Origin: Nageia nagi
Taxonomy: Eukaryota > Pinophyta
Direction: 5' to 3'
Length of the DNA: 64,000 nt
Assembly: GCA_050084985.1 (NCBI GenBank)
Contig: JBITNC010000002.1
Location: 27,590,001 to 27,654,000 of the forward strand
Within the stretch, counting starts at the first letter, position 1, and each line of letters opens with the position of its first letter. Both the position numbers and the translations under genes were made by a program. The notes below the pieces were generated by a model. The model worked only from the letters and a program-made list of their open reading frames with translations. It did not search any database and had not been told where the DNA came from. Positions 39,236-50,219 of this stretch are shown here, in pieces.

Positions 39236-40043
39236 ACTTTTGTTAGTGATGATAACTTCACCTCTAAGAGGCCTTTTTTGTTGTTATATTGTGTTGATTA
39301 AGATATACCTCCATGGTAAGTTTGCTCTGCGTGACAAACTTATTGTACATTTTTATACCTCTATGGTAAGTTTGCTCTACGTGACAAACTTGTACATTTT
39401 ACACCTCCGTGGTTAGTTTGCTCTGCATGACAAATTTGTACAATTTTTTGAGCATATAATTAATATACCTCCGTGGTAAGTTCGCTCTGCGTGAGGAACT
39501 TGTTGTACATTCTATACCTCCGTGGTGAGTTTGCTTTGCATGAGAAACTCGTTGTACAATTTTTATGCTCTATTAATAATCAACACATGTCTATATACAA
39601 CAGGTGACTATGAGTGATGGCTTGGCATCTCCGTGATGACTTATAGTGCATCATTGATCAGTTATTTATAAGATGGCATTATTTGATTCTCTTATTTGAA
39701 TATATGATGCATCTAACTGATTTTGTTCATGAGTTACTTGTAGCATGCAGGATCTTCTTCAGAAATGCAGGTTACTCACCTTATGTAAGCAAGCTCATGG
39801 AGACTCACATGTCAGTTTAAAGTTGATCGACTACTATGTACAGTGAAACTAGTTGTGGTTAATGATTGTATTGTAAACCATTTTTATCAAATGGTAATGT
39901 AGTGAGTCTCAAACTAGTTCTAAAAAAGATTCTCAAATATGTAAATGTTCTCATCTCCACTTGTATCTCTATGGAGGAGAACTCTCTCTTACTCTCTCTC
40001 TTCTCTCTTCTACGCTCTATCCCAATATTGCATTAAGGGGGAG
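39236..40043 (+). other. Copia-2 3' untranslated region and polypurine tract
   Basis: Non-coding sequence of about 800 bp between RNase H and the 3' LTR. It contains a tandem array (39304-39565), a region shared with the other two Copia elements (about 39600-39900), a CT-rich tract (about 39960-40020) and the polypurine tract ATTAAGGGGGAG at 40032-40043. Confidence 0.7.
39304..39565 (+). repeat. Copia-2 minisatellite
   Basis: Five diverged units of about 48-62 bp with the core CCTCCGTGGTAAGTTTGCTC followed by TGCGTGACAAACTTG and TGTACA. It is analogous in position to the arrays in Copia-1 and Copia-3 but has its own unit sequence. Confidence 0.82.
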
Positions 40044-40492
40044 TGTTAGAATTTGTAATGAAATATTGTGAATATCTAAACTCCTTGTAAATTCAATTAA
40101 TCACTTAAAGGATATGTAGATACCTTAAGAGATTAATTGAATTCTTTATTATGTAGACTTTGACTTTACCATGTGGTTAGTTGGTAGGTTAAAGTTAGGT
40201 GATACATTTATTGTAATCCTAACCTTACCCTTGGGTTGAAGGGAGGTGCTCTCAAGCTATAAATAGAGGGCCTCTCTTCTTGTAACATAACTAAGTTTTT
40301 GGAGTAAGATTACTCTACTAGTTGTGTAGGAGAGGAAGAGAATTGTTGTAAGAGGTGCATAGATTGAGAATAAGAGAACTAGTTGTGGATGTACTCCCAA
40401 AGAGGGAGGAACCACATTATATTTGTGTTATGTTGAATGGTTGAGTTTCTTAGTCTTGGACCTTGAGGATTAGAGTAGGTCTAAATCCTTCA
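40044..40492 (+). repeat. Copia-2 3' LTR
   Basis: The partner of 32000-32457, starting TGTTAGAATTTG and ending TAAATCCTTCA. TATA box at 40258-40265. The right target duplication CTAAA follows. Confidence 0.93.
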
Positions 40493-41370
40493 CTAAAGAC
40501 ACCGTAGCTTGATGAAGATTACGGTTGAAAACCACCTATCAAAGTTCTTATCATATTAAAGAGTTCCAATTTGTGGAGGTCTACCTATTCCACTCACATA
40601 TATAACATGCAAAGACATAAAAAAGAGTGAAGGTTGACCTCTAGCAATAATATAAACTTTGTTATATTCAAGATACTTTCAAATATAAACCATGATAAAT
40701 GATATAGCATTTAATATAACACATGGCATTGCATTATAATATCAACTCTATCTTGACATATGCAATATTGCATTAAGTCATTTAGGAAGTCTAAATATGA
40801 TTTATTAAATAAATAATAAATCATTTTTAGGTGTCTACATTTTGGCAATATAGGCCGAAGGAAATTTGAGGTGCCATAAACTTAGAAAGAGAAGGGATCA
40901 ACCTTGGGCTTTCTAGAGAGTTCCACTAAACTTTAATCTACTACCATAGTATTTTTGAAGGATTTGGATATTTGAACGTCAAGATAGTTTGTTTTTTGAC
41001 TTAGGGCTTTTTTGAATGCATTGAATTGCTCCACATGGTAGAATGAAGGTCTATGATTCATGGATTCAAAAAGGGATTCAAATCTATTTGAGGGATCGCA
41101 AGAAATCATGAGGGGGCATGGAGGTTGGGTCATTTGGGCATTTTGTTTCAGCGCCATGCTACCAAAATCCAAAGAGAAAAACCTAGCAAATTTTATTGGT
41201 GTAAAAATTAGAATGTAGGAGGAGAAAGTACGATGCCATCATGGTTGTTTATGGTGCAAAAACAAATAGGAGGGCTTTGTGGTTTGGTAGGTAGGAGAAA
41301 TTTTATGTTGGAGAGGAATAATCATGGCTAGGAGACTTTGAGCTTAAAATTTTAATCTAATTTGATCAAG
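40493..41370. other. Non-genic DNA between Copia-2 and the foldback
   Basis: No gene or element was recognised. The open frame at 40933-41172 (minus, 79 codons) has no recognisable features. Confidence 0.5.
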
Positions 41371-42409
41371 TAAGCCACTATAAATCTATTACTTGTTAGG
41401 GTTTAATATCAATTTTTCATGATATTTACCTTTGAATGGTTCTTATTTTGTTAAGCAATCTTTATTGAAATTTTTATGAAACCCTAGCGGTAGTTTTGAA
41501 GGTTTTTCTATTGTAAATACCTTACTTGTAAACTATTATGAAACCCTTGTTGTGAGTTTGTAGGGTTTGCTTTTTGCTAATGTGATACCTTAGTTTGTGA
41601 TATTGATGGAAATCTTGTTTGCTAGTATGATATCCTAGTTGGGTAAGTTAAAGAATGAGTTGTAAGATTTACTTGTTAAGTAAAATTATATTGTCTACAA
41701 TTTTAGAGTGATTTTGCCTCTCATTGAAGCATTGAGTATAACGGAAGAGAAGCTACCATACTAAGAGGTATTCATTGGGGAATTTTAGTGAAAATTGAAA
41801 CCCTAGTTTTGAGTAATAGTTTATTTCGAAGCGGTTGCAACCTCCTAAAACCATAATGGGATTCTTTTTCATCTTCAAAGGTTAAATTTGTAGGATCTTT
41901 ATGAAGATGAAAAAGAATCCTATTATGGTTTTATGAGGTAGCAACTGCTTCGAAATAAACTATTGCTCAAAACTAAGGTTTCAATCTTCACTAGAATTCC
42001 CCAACGAATACATCTTAATTTGGCAACTTCCTTTTTGTTATACCCACTTCAGGGAGAGGTAAAATCACTCTAAACTTGTAGACAACAAAATTTTACTCCT
42101 TACAACCCATTCTTTATCTTACCCAACTAGGGTATCATATTGGCAAACAAGTTTTCCATCAATTTTACAAACTAAGGTATCACATTAGAAAAAAAGCAAA
42201 CCCTACGAACTCACAACAAGGGTTTCATGATATTTTACAACTAGGGTATATATAATAGTAAAACCTTCAAAACTACCACTAGGATTTCACAAAAACCCCA
42301 CAAAAAGTTCAACAAAGATTGCTTAACAAAACAAAAGGAACCATTCAAAGGTGAATGTCATCATAAATTAACATTAAACCCTAATGGGTAACGGATTCAT
42401 AGTGGCTTA
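41371..42409. repeat. Foldback element: 1.04-kb near-perfect-length inverted repeat
   Basis: The left arm 41371-41877 and right arm 41902-42409 are reverse complements with a 24-base loop. The outer ends read TAAGCCACTAT and ATAGTGGCTTA. The inner ends read TTTTTCATCTTCA and TGAAGATGAAAAA. Matched landmarks include TTATTTCGAAGCGG / CTGCTTCGAAATAA and TGGTTCTTATTTTGTTAAG / CTTAACAAAACAAAAGGAACC. Each arm has internal partial repeats around AAACCCTAG and GATACCTTA. Arms have diverged by substitutions and small indels. No ORF, no clear target duplication. It resembles a Foldback-type element or an inverted-duplication hairpin locus. Confidence 0.82.
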
Positions 42410-42439
42410 TGATTTATGTTGGAGGGTTACAACCATCCC

Positions 42440-42880
42440 ATGAAACCTTGGATACTTTTTTAAGCAAATGCAATTGTTAAGAGTAAAACTTTTTTCAACA
42501 TTCTTCTAGCATGTGTCACCATGGGAGATCTAGAAGGTATGGACATCCATCAAAGAGTAGTTGAAAATGGTTTTTCATGGAATGTTGTGGTTGTGAGTGC
42601 CTTGCTAGACATGTATGCAAAATGTGGAAGAATACATAAGGCTTAGAAATTGTTAGACAAGATGCATGATGTAAACATAGTTTCATGGATTGCACTGATA
42701 ACAAGATATGTACAAAATGGGTTTTTTGAAAAAACTCTAGAAAATTTAGCAGATGCAATTCTTAGTTGTAAAGCTAAACTCTACAGCCTTTACCAGCACT
42801 CTTCCAGCATGTGCTACCATGAGAGCTTTAGAAGAAGATATGGACATCCATCAAAGAGTAGTTTAAAATACTCAAAGTTT
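42440..42880 (+). pseudogene. PPR protein fragment (copy 3)
   Basis: The same PPR family as 16148 and 27428, in about one and a half repeat units: FKQMQL near 42460, a GMDIHQRVVENGFS-type stretch near 42537-42575, VVVVSALLDMYAKCGRIHKA spread over two frames (42580-42650), KLLDKMHD and VSWIALI (42648-42690), YVQNGF, then LPACATMRALEEDMDIHQRV near 42800-42860. Frameshifts and stops are spread throughout. It is not connected to ADK sequence. Confidence 0.8.
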
Positions 42881-44212
42881 CTTTTTCCTCTTTGATTTTG
42901 ATTACATTTTTTGTACCTTAGGTAACATGGATTGACATGGCCCATTTTACAATGATCTTTATTTAGTGGTTGAAACCCAAAGAAGTTTTTTTGTTACAAC
43001 AAAGAGGTCTATTTGGTTAGCCTAAGACCCAACAAATCAACTCTACAAAAAAATGCTATTTTTACTTTGATAAATGTTTCTAGTTCTTTTTTTTATGAAG
43101 TATATATTCTTTATCCTTTAATTCATATGTATCTTTGCAGAATCTAATGGATGGGAGGCTTGATAAGGCTTTGTTGTTAGCAATTATAGTTGGAATTGCT
43201 GCATAATTAACTACTACGGTAACTTCAATAAGTTTTTCTTCTTTTGGTGCTGCCTTTAATGCCCTTGAGATCAAAAGAAAAAAGAACAAATACATCATCT
43301 TAAATTAGAAAAGATTTAAAAAGGATATGGAAAGCCTAAGGAATCACATATATACAAGGAGATTCTTCAAAAAGCATTGATAGATTGGAAGGATATTGAT
43401 GTTTCATTAGATATTTTTTCCTTACTTTTTTTTTATCGTAAGTATATAAGTTTCTACCATTCTAAAAGGAAAATAGTTTTTTTGCTTAGATAGAGAGACA
43501 TGGTTGTGTACTTTGAACTTAGCTTCATGATTTCCATACATGAGTGGCATCTGTTAAGTTAATGTTCTCAACTGAAATATTAAATGCTTAGGAATGCTGA
43601 TGCATCTATGTAGGTTTCAACATATCACCAATTGCAAAGAATATATTACAAATAATTAACTGATATCCCTACTACTTTATTATAAATGTACTATTTAAAA
43701 TTTATACGAAGGTTGAAAGTTGATCATTGTGGGAAAACTTTTGGTTAAATTCTCTGAGGAGAATATTCATAGTTATTGACATTGTAAAATTGATGTAATC
43801 AAATTTCAAAGAGTACAATCAAAGGATATCTTGTAATTGTGTATAATTTGAGTAATTGTGTTATGATTATCAAGAACATTCAAATTATTGACCTTGAAAT
43901 TTGAATATGATACTTGTTCACATTTGTTACCTTATGTTAATTATGATACCTTTTGTCAATGTTACTTAGCTGACTACTTGATTTTGAATTCCATTTATTA
44001 ATTTTATGAATTTAATGATTAATACTATATGTGATAGATCATAGATCCACTTGGGTTAGATTCTTAATATTTTTTATAATCCTAATTCCTTGATGTCATT
44101 TTAGGAATTTTAGAAATGGATGGAACTTAATGCCTAGAAATAAAAGAAAATGTTGTCTTTTGAAAATCATCATTATGATCACAACAAATAAATTCAAACT
44201 TGTAAGTTGTAA
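42881..44212. other. Non-genic AT-rich DNA with weak coding-like pieces
   Basis: No firm gene. Around 43145-43310 the + strand reads MDGRLDKALLLAIIVGIAA, stop, TTTVTSISFSSFGAAFNALE and KRKKNK. Around 43336-43420 it reads KPKESHIYKEILQKALIDWK followed by DIDVSLDI. These may be parts of the same decayed coding region as 44213-44422, but I cannot name the family. Confidence 0.35.
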
Positions 44213-44424
44213 GATAGTAACTTTAGGGCTCCTAGTGAGGAAAGCGATACGATTTCAAGTGAGGAATTACAAGATTTAGAGCATGCTAACAATGCAACAT
44301 TTGTAAGGTTGCAGAGTGGGGCAATAGCTGCATGTAGACCTATACCCATAATGCCTCCTATTCATGGGGAATATGATGCGATGATGGAAAGGATGAAAGA
44401 GCTTGTAAATGCAACTAATGTGTG
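44213..44424 (+). pseudogene. Unknown ORF remnant cut by the Gypsy-2 LTR
   Basis: A frame of 70 codons without a start codon contains APSEESDTISSEELQDLEHA, ATFVRLQSGAIAACRPIPIM and PPIHGEYDAMMERMKELVN. Its stop codon is formed by the first bases of the Gypsy-2 LTR (TGATGTTC at 44423), so the original reading frame was longer and was disrupted by that insertion. Codon content looks protein-like with acidic and methionine-rich segments. I do not recognise the family. It may be a host gene exon or part of a DNA-transposon protein. Confidence 0.45.
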
Positions 44425-45081
44425 ATGTTCTATTTTTAGAGTTGTTTCTTTTTATGAGTGATTTGATAGCTAGTAGTACTTTTGATGTATTTAGGCATGA
44501 TTGTAACCAAGGATAGGAGAATTATGGGTCCAAAGGATCATTTGTGAGCCCCAATGTGGGATTTCACCCTCCTTGGATAGATAAGAGCACTTTAGCAATG
44601 TTATAATTTGTAGTTGAGATCCCAAGACATGATTGTACATGATTCCAAGGCTAATCCATGCCCCACCTCCTTGATGAATTCTAGGAAAGATTTAGGCATC
44701 CAAAGTGAGGTGTCACCTGTATACGGAGCTAGCATAACATTGAGGAAGGCATATTTAACTTATTAATTATCTTCTAGTCTTCTCTTGGAGAGATTCGACA
44801 CAATGCTAACTTATCTTCTTGGTGTAGCATCAAGGGAGGGTTGTAGGTTGAGATATCTTGCCAATCTATGGCTAAGGTGTAGCATCTTAGTCCATCTATT
44901 GGTATTCTGAGGTTGCACTTCTACCTTAAGTGGTATTTAGGCATGGGAAGAGCCCTTTAGTGAAGTGTTTAGGCTTAAGGGAGTGTAGTTGTCCCATTAT
45001 TCCATCAAATTCGAGGGTTTGAGGCCCTCGAGTGAGATGTCAACCTTTTTGAGGGATATTTGCCATTATTGAGTGTTAGAT
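44423..45081 (+). repeat. Gypsy-2 5' LTR, left part
   Basis: It begins TGATGTTCT, which is complementary to the GGAACATCA end at 53127-53135, as expected of LTR terminal inverted repeats. It contains GC-richer stretches with words such as CCAATGTGGGATTTC. The right part of this LTR is 52936-53135 on the other side of Copia-3, giving a total of about 860 bp. No second copy is in the window, so the limits rest on the inverted termini and the adjacent primer-binding site. Confidence 0.6.
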
Positions 45082-45582
45082 TGGAAGAATTGAACTATAA
45101 CATGAACAACTCTAAACTACCAAGATCACATGAAAGCTCTCAATTCACATCTAACTATCACACAAAGTAATCTCACAAAGATAACACAAGATGTAAGTGG
45201 TTCCTCTAATTAGGGGTACATCCACTAACTAGATCTTTACTTCAATCACAAATACAACTCTCTTACAATCCTTCTAATCTCAACTCCTACACTCTATCCT
45301 ATAGCATAATTTTACTTCACAAATTGATGTGTGATCACAAAAAGGGAGGCTTCTATTTATAGGCCAAAATCCCTCTTTGGATCACCCTTTCATCCAATGT
45401 ACAAAAGCATGACATGCATATCCTTTTACCCAAGGGGCATGCTCATAACATGGAGTGTAAAATAAGTTATATTATCATATTCACTTAAATACTTAAGGTA
45501 TCAAATGATACCCTTAAGTATTAATGAACTTACATAGAAGATTTAATACAACCTTTACAATAATACATTATACATTCCAACA
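45082..45582 (-). repeat. Copia-3 3' LTR (left)
   Basis: On the + strand it starts TGGAAGAATTGAAC and ends CATTCCAACA. TATA box on the minus strand at 45354-45361. The purine-rich TTAAGAAGAAG on the minus strand just inside (45583-45593) is the probable polypurine tract. Confidence 0.9.
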
Positions 45583-46690
45583 CTTCTTCTTAATGTAATA
45601 TTGAGATAAAGTGAGTAAGAGAGAAGAAGAAAAGAACGTAAGAGAGTTCTCCTCCAAATAGATACAATAGAGATAAGAAATTTTTACATATTTATGAAGT
45701 AAGAAAGATCTAGTTTGAGACTCACCACTTTGCCAAATACAATTATTAATCACAATAGATTTGAATGTACATGAAGTAGTCATCCAACTGGAAGTCATAA
45801 AGAGTCTCGAAGAGCCTGCATACCTAAGGTAAGTAACCTACAATTTCAAAGGAACTTGCAAGTCATAAGTAGCTCAAATAACAAGATCAATTAGATGCAA
45901 CATATTCATCTTATCAAAGATAGATGAATCACACAAATGCCATCATGAACTAATTAATGGTGCACTATAAGTCATCACGAAGATGCCATGCCAAAAAACT
46001 TAGTCACCTGCTATATATAAGACATGTGTTGATTATCATTACAAAATAAGGTATGCACATATGAGTTCCTCACATATGGATAACTAAATAGTGTTGAAAG
46101 ACACAAGAATTTCTCACATATGGATAACTGAATAGTGTTAGATCAAAATAGAGCATGCACATACAAGTTCCTCACATATGGATAATTGAATAGTACCAAA
46201 TGACACATAAGAGTTCCTCACATATGGATAACTAAATAATGCTAGATTGACCAAAATAGAGAATGCACATATGAATTTCTCACTTATGGATAACTAAATA
46301 GTGCCAAATGACACATAAGAGTTTCTCACATATGGATAACTGAACAATGATAGATTGACCAAAATAGAGCATGCACATACGAGTTCCTCACATATGGATA
46401 ACTGAACATTACCAAATAACACATAAGATTTTTTCACATATGGATAACTAAACAATGCTAGATTGACCAAAATAGAGCATGCACATATAGTTCCTCACAT
46501 ATGGATAACTAAACAGTGCTAAATGACACATAACAATTTTTCACATATAGATAACTGAACAGTGCTAGATTGATCAATCTTTTAACTTTTAAAATTTTAT
46601 ACAAGTTTCTCATATAGAGCAAACTTACCATGAAGGTGTACAATAAAATCCTTCTAGGGTGAAGTTATCATCACAAAAATGAATTCAACA
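45583..46690 (-). other. Copia-3 3' untranslated region
   Basis: Non-coding sequence between RNase H and the 3' LTR. It includes the segment shared with Copia-1 and Copia-2 (about 45780-46030) and the large minisatellite at 46055-46570. Confidence 0.65.
46055..46570 (-). repeat. Copia-3 minisatellite, about ten units
   Basis: The core CTCACATATGGATAACT (+ strand) occurs ten times, near 46071, 46113, 46172, 46217, 46288, 46326, 46388, 46434, 46494 and 46538, with alternating spacings of roughly 40 and 60 bases. Two alternating unit types are visible, one containing GCACATATGAGTTC and one AATGACACATAAGAG. Copia-1 has two or three copies of the same unit at the matching place. Confidence 0.88.
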
Positions 46691-47340
46691 TAAGAATTCA
46701 AACTTCACTCCCTCTTGAAAGTAACTTTATCAATCTGATAGCATCCCTAAGCTTACAGAATTGAGCTTCTAAGAGAGACTTGATGAACAAATCAACAAAG
46801 TTCAAGGTGGATGGATAATACTCTAAGTATATATGCCATTAAGAACCTTCTCTTTGATAAAATAGGTATGGATTTCTATATTTTATTCTCTAATGGAACA
46901 TTGGATTCTTAGTCAAAGAAATAATCGATTGATTTTTTGAAAGATCAAAGATGAACCACCTTGCTCATACCTAATTTCTTTCAAAAGATGCCTTAGTCAA
47001 ATGGTTTCTTAGGTTACAATAGACTTGACACAATATATTCAACTTTTGTAGTGGAAAGAGAAATAGTAGGTTGCTTTTTGGAAGCTCAAGAGATAACACT
47101 TGAACCAATGCTAAACACATATGCAAAGGTTGATTTCTTATCATCTCTATCTCCTCCATAGTTAGAATCTAGAGAGAATAAACAAGGAAAACTTGGAATA
47201 CTTGAGAGCAAGATCTTTAATCTCTACAATATACTTCAAGATTTGCTTAACAACATTGAGATGTTCAACATAAAGTTTCTGTATGAATCATGCCATCAGA
47301 TTCACTACAAAGGTGATATCTAGCTTAGATATAGTCAAAT
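46691..47340 (-). pseudogene. Copia-3 RNase H domain (degraded)
   Basis: On the minus strand the region matches Copia-2 38684-39235 in broken frames: the block around SRFSDSNYGGDRDD (near 47150-47175), STSTYVF/ISW near 47060-47120, and FTK near 46785. Multiple stops. The open stretch at 46971-47159 on the minus strand lies in a different frame from the domain. Confidence 0.7.
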
Positions 47341-48300
47341 ACAAAAGACTACTAATTAATTACTTGTAAGTCGTAGCATTAGTTAACTAAGAGTTAAAGA
47401 TTAGAGAAATAGTAATTTTAGAAGAGATTGGAATTGTAGCATATCTACATTTCTCCATTCCAAACTTCCGCAATATGTCTGATATATACTTAGAGTAACT
47501 AAGGTAAGTACAATCTTTGTATTGAGATATTTGCATTCTAAGATAGTAGTGCAAGAGACCAAGATCAATCATTTCAAACGTTGCCCTAAGTTTGGATATG
47601 CACTTTTGAATGATTTCATCATTGTTTCCAATAATCAAAAGATCATCCATATAAAAGAGAATCAAGATCATATCTTTTTCTTGATTGAGCACATATAGAT
47701 CGAAGTTAAAAAAATACTTAGAGAATCCAATGTCTACAAAGTACCTTGAAATCTTTTTGTACCTGGCTCAAGATGCTTGTTTAAGTTCATACAATAATTT
47801 TTTTAGCTTGCACACAAAGGACTCTTTGCTTTCCACAATAAACTCTTCTGGTTGATTCATGAAAATTTTCACATCTAAGTCAGCATTGAGAAATGCACTC
47901 TTGATGTCAAGTTGAAAAAATTTCTATCTTTGAATTGCAGAAAGAGCAAGGATAAATCTCATGGTAGGCATCTTTTCCATGAGAGTGAAAGTTTTCTCAT
48001 AATCTACACTGTATTTTTGAGTAAAGCTTTTAGCTACTAACTTTGCCTTGTATTTCTTAATATCTCCAACTGAATTGAATTTAACCTTGTAGATCTACTT
48101 ATTGCCAATCACATTCTTTTCATTGGAATAAAGAATCAAGTTCCAAGTCTTATTTTTCATAAGCACCTCATATTCCACTTTCATGGCTTCCATTCAACGC
48201 TCTTGCTTATAAGCTTCTTTGAAGGTTGAGATCTCATGGTTGTTGTCAATCTTGGTAATTAAATATTTGTTTAAAGTCATGCTCTTTGTTATTTTTTATG
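47341..48300 (-). pseudogene. Copia-3 reverse transcriptase (degraded)
   Basis: Minus-strand RVT_2 domain: NKWIYKVK-like and KARLVAKGF-like segments near 48020-48120, FQLDIKSAFLN near 47890-47920, a KKLLYELKQA-type stretch near 47790, and an open 101-codon block (47692-47387) with YMDDLLIIGNNDEIIQKCIS and YISDILRKFGMEKCRYATIP. The catalytic box YMDD is intact. Stops precede and follow the open block. Confidence 0.83.
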
Positions 48301-48316
48301 TTGGAGAATTTTATTC

Positions 48317-49339
48317 CTAAGATGATTTGTCTACATCAATATCCAACCAGTTAGAAGCAATTGAAGTGTCCTTTGGATCATCAACATCCTCATTAGAAGT
48401 AGATTTTTTAAGAAGTTCATTAAACTTTACATCCCTTGAAATGAACACTGTTTTATAGGTTGGAGAGTAGAGCCTATAGCCTCTATGCTGATTATCATAA
48501 CCCATAAAGATGCATTTTTCAGCTCTTTTGTTCAACTTCTTTTTCTCAAAAATAATGTAAGAGAATGCTTCATAATCCAACACCCTAAGGTGTGAAATGT
48601 TAGGTTTTCTTCCTAACCATATCTCAAGAGTTTTTCTTTGAACGATTTTTATAGGACACCTATTGAAGGTGTAAATAACAATGCTCATAGCTTCACCCCA
48701 TAAGAATTTAGAAAGATTACCCAACATGCATCTAGCCATCTCCATGATTATTTTGTTTTGTCTTTCAACAACACTATTCTATTGAAAAATGTAAAGAATC
48801 ATAAACTACCTCTTAATTCTACACTTAGCACAATAGTCATTGAACTCATTGCTATTATATTATCTTCCATTATCTGATCTCAACATCTTGATTTTAAAGT
48901 TAGTTTGATTCTCAACAAAGGCTTTAAAAAATTTAAAACTTTCAAAGGTTTGATTCTTGTGCTCAAGTAGATATCTAAAGGTCATCCTACTAATGTCATT
49001 AATGAAAGTCAAGATGTAAGATGCTCCTCCAGGTAACTTAGTCTAGAATGGATCCATCAAATCTAAATGCATAAATTGAAAAAATTGAGATGCTCTTGTT
49101 ATCTTATCTTTTTCAAACTTTTGTTTATGCATCTTACCAAGAATGCACTTCTCACATAAACCAACCAAAGGAGAAATTGAAGGTAAACCTTTCACAAATT
49201 CTTGATCTTTCATGAATTGAATGCTTTTGTAGTTAAGGTACCCTAAATGATGGTGCCAAAGATTTCTTCTTAAACACATACTTATAGCAAGACACATATT
49301 TGATGAAACTTGATCCATAATATATGGATCATGTCTCAT
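48317..49339 (-). pseudogene. Copia-3 integrase (degraded)
   Basis: Minus strand: HHLGYLNYKSIQFMKDQEFV and LCEKCILGKMHKQKFEKDKI (pre-integrase zinc region), a first-aspartate region altered to MHLDLMDPF (usual HSDLIGPF), a broken LRSDN region near 48880, and then 142 open codons from 48745 (MEMARCMLGNLSKFLWGEAM, GRKPNISHLRV, CIFMGYDNQHRGYRLYSPT). Frame breaks between 49042 and 48746. Confidence 0.83.
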
Positions 49340-50152
49340 TGACCATTTAACTAATGTGGCAAGTCCATATTTTAAGCATCATGATAGAGAGTTAAAATCA
49401 AAATAAGTACTCTTTTCTAGTAACTTGGATCATAGAGAGATGGTTTATCTTAAGATTAGAAATAAAAATAATATTGTTAATAACCTTCTCATGAATCAAC
49501 ACACTCTTAATTCTTTAGACTTCAAGGGTAGAGATATCACCTATCACAATTGCATCTTATACTTGTGAAAGTTTTCAAATTTTTCCTTTTCAAAGCATAG
49601 GTGATTAGTGCAATCAGAATCAACAATCCAATTATATAAAAAAGAGCGAATCATGGATAAAAGTTTTTTCATGCTTCAATAGGTGCTTAGAAAGGTACTC
49701 AAGGGAGAAGACTTCTTCTTCATCATCAAACCTTATTTCTATAACTATTACAAAATTTTTAAACTTTGAAGAATGATGAAGACTATGAACTCATTATTGA
49801 TCCAATTGCACCTATAAGCAACAAGTTGGGTCCTTAGGTCAATGATTTTGTTCAAATAGATAGCCATATTTTCATCTTCTCCTTGACGAGATTGAAACAA
49901 CTTTCAAGGAATGGTAAATTTTCTTAAAAAATTTGAACCAAGGTAAATTTGCTTAAGCTTATCCCATGATTCCTTTACCAAAATTGAAAAGAAAATTATT
50001 AGGAGCACATCATCTAAAACTGCATAGTAAATCATGGAGGTTGCCAACTCATTCTTTGTGTTGTAAGCCTCTAGTGCTTTCTCATCTATAAGAGATACAA
50101 GGTTCTCATTCACTGCTTGCCAAAGCTTCCTTATTTGCAATTCAGCTCTCAT
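49340..50152 (-). pseudogene. Copia-3 gag and protease (degraded)
   Basis: The open gag block 50152-49904 reads MRAELQIRKLWQAVNENLVS and KNELATSMIYYAVLDDVLLI, equivalent to Copia-2 gag from codon 25. Upstream, near 50160-50215, the HILDSSNYGI stretch of the N-terminus is out of frame. The protease site near 49630-49590 reads WIVDSDCTNHLCFEK, with DSG changed to DSD. Most of the zinc-knuckle region is missing, so an internal deletion between about 49740 and 49640 is likely. Confidence 0.75.
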
Positions 50153-50219
50153 TCATGGTTCTCAAATCCCATAGTTGGAACTATCAAGAATGTGTTTGGG
50201 TAAAAAAAATTCTCCCATT

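Larger units (their letters stand above)
32000..40492 (+). mobile_element. Copia-2: nearly complete Ty1/copia retrotransposon
   Basis: The best preserved element in the window. LTRs of 458 and 449 bp, a perfect 5-bp target duplication CTAAA (31995-31999 and 40493-40497), a canonical primer-binding site, a polypurine tract ATTAAGGGGGAG just before the 3' LTR, and all Copia domains in order. About seven in-frame stops plus at least two frameshifts (near 37765 and 38105) inactivate it. By eye the LTRs differ by roughly a dozen substitutions and one indel of about 10 bases, so it is the youngest-looking Copia here. Confidence 0.95.

Noticed and set aside
46055-46570. Regularly spaced repeats considered as a CRISPR array
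   Set aside because: The units are diverged, spacers are themselves repeated, and the array lies inside a plant retrotransposon.
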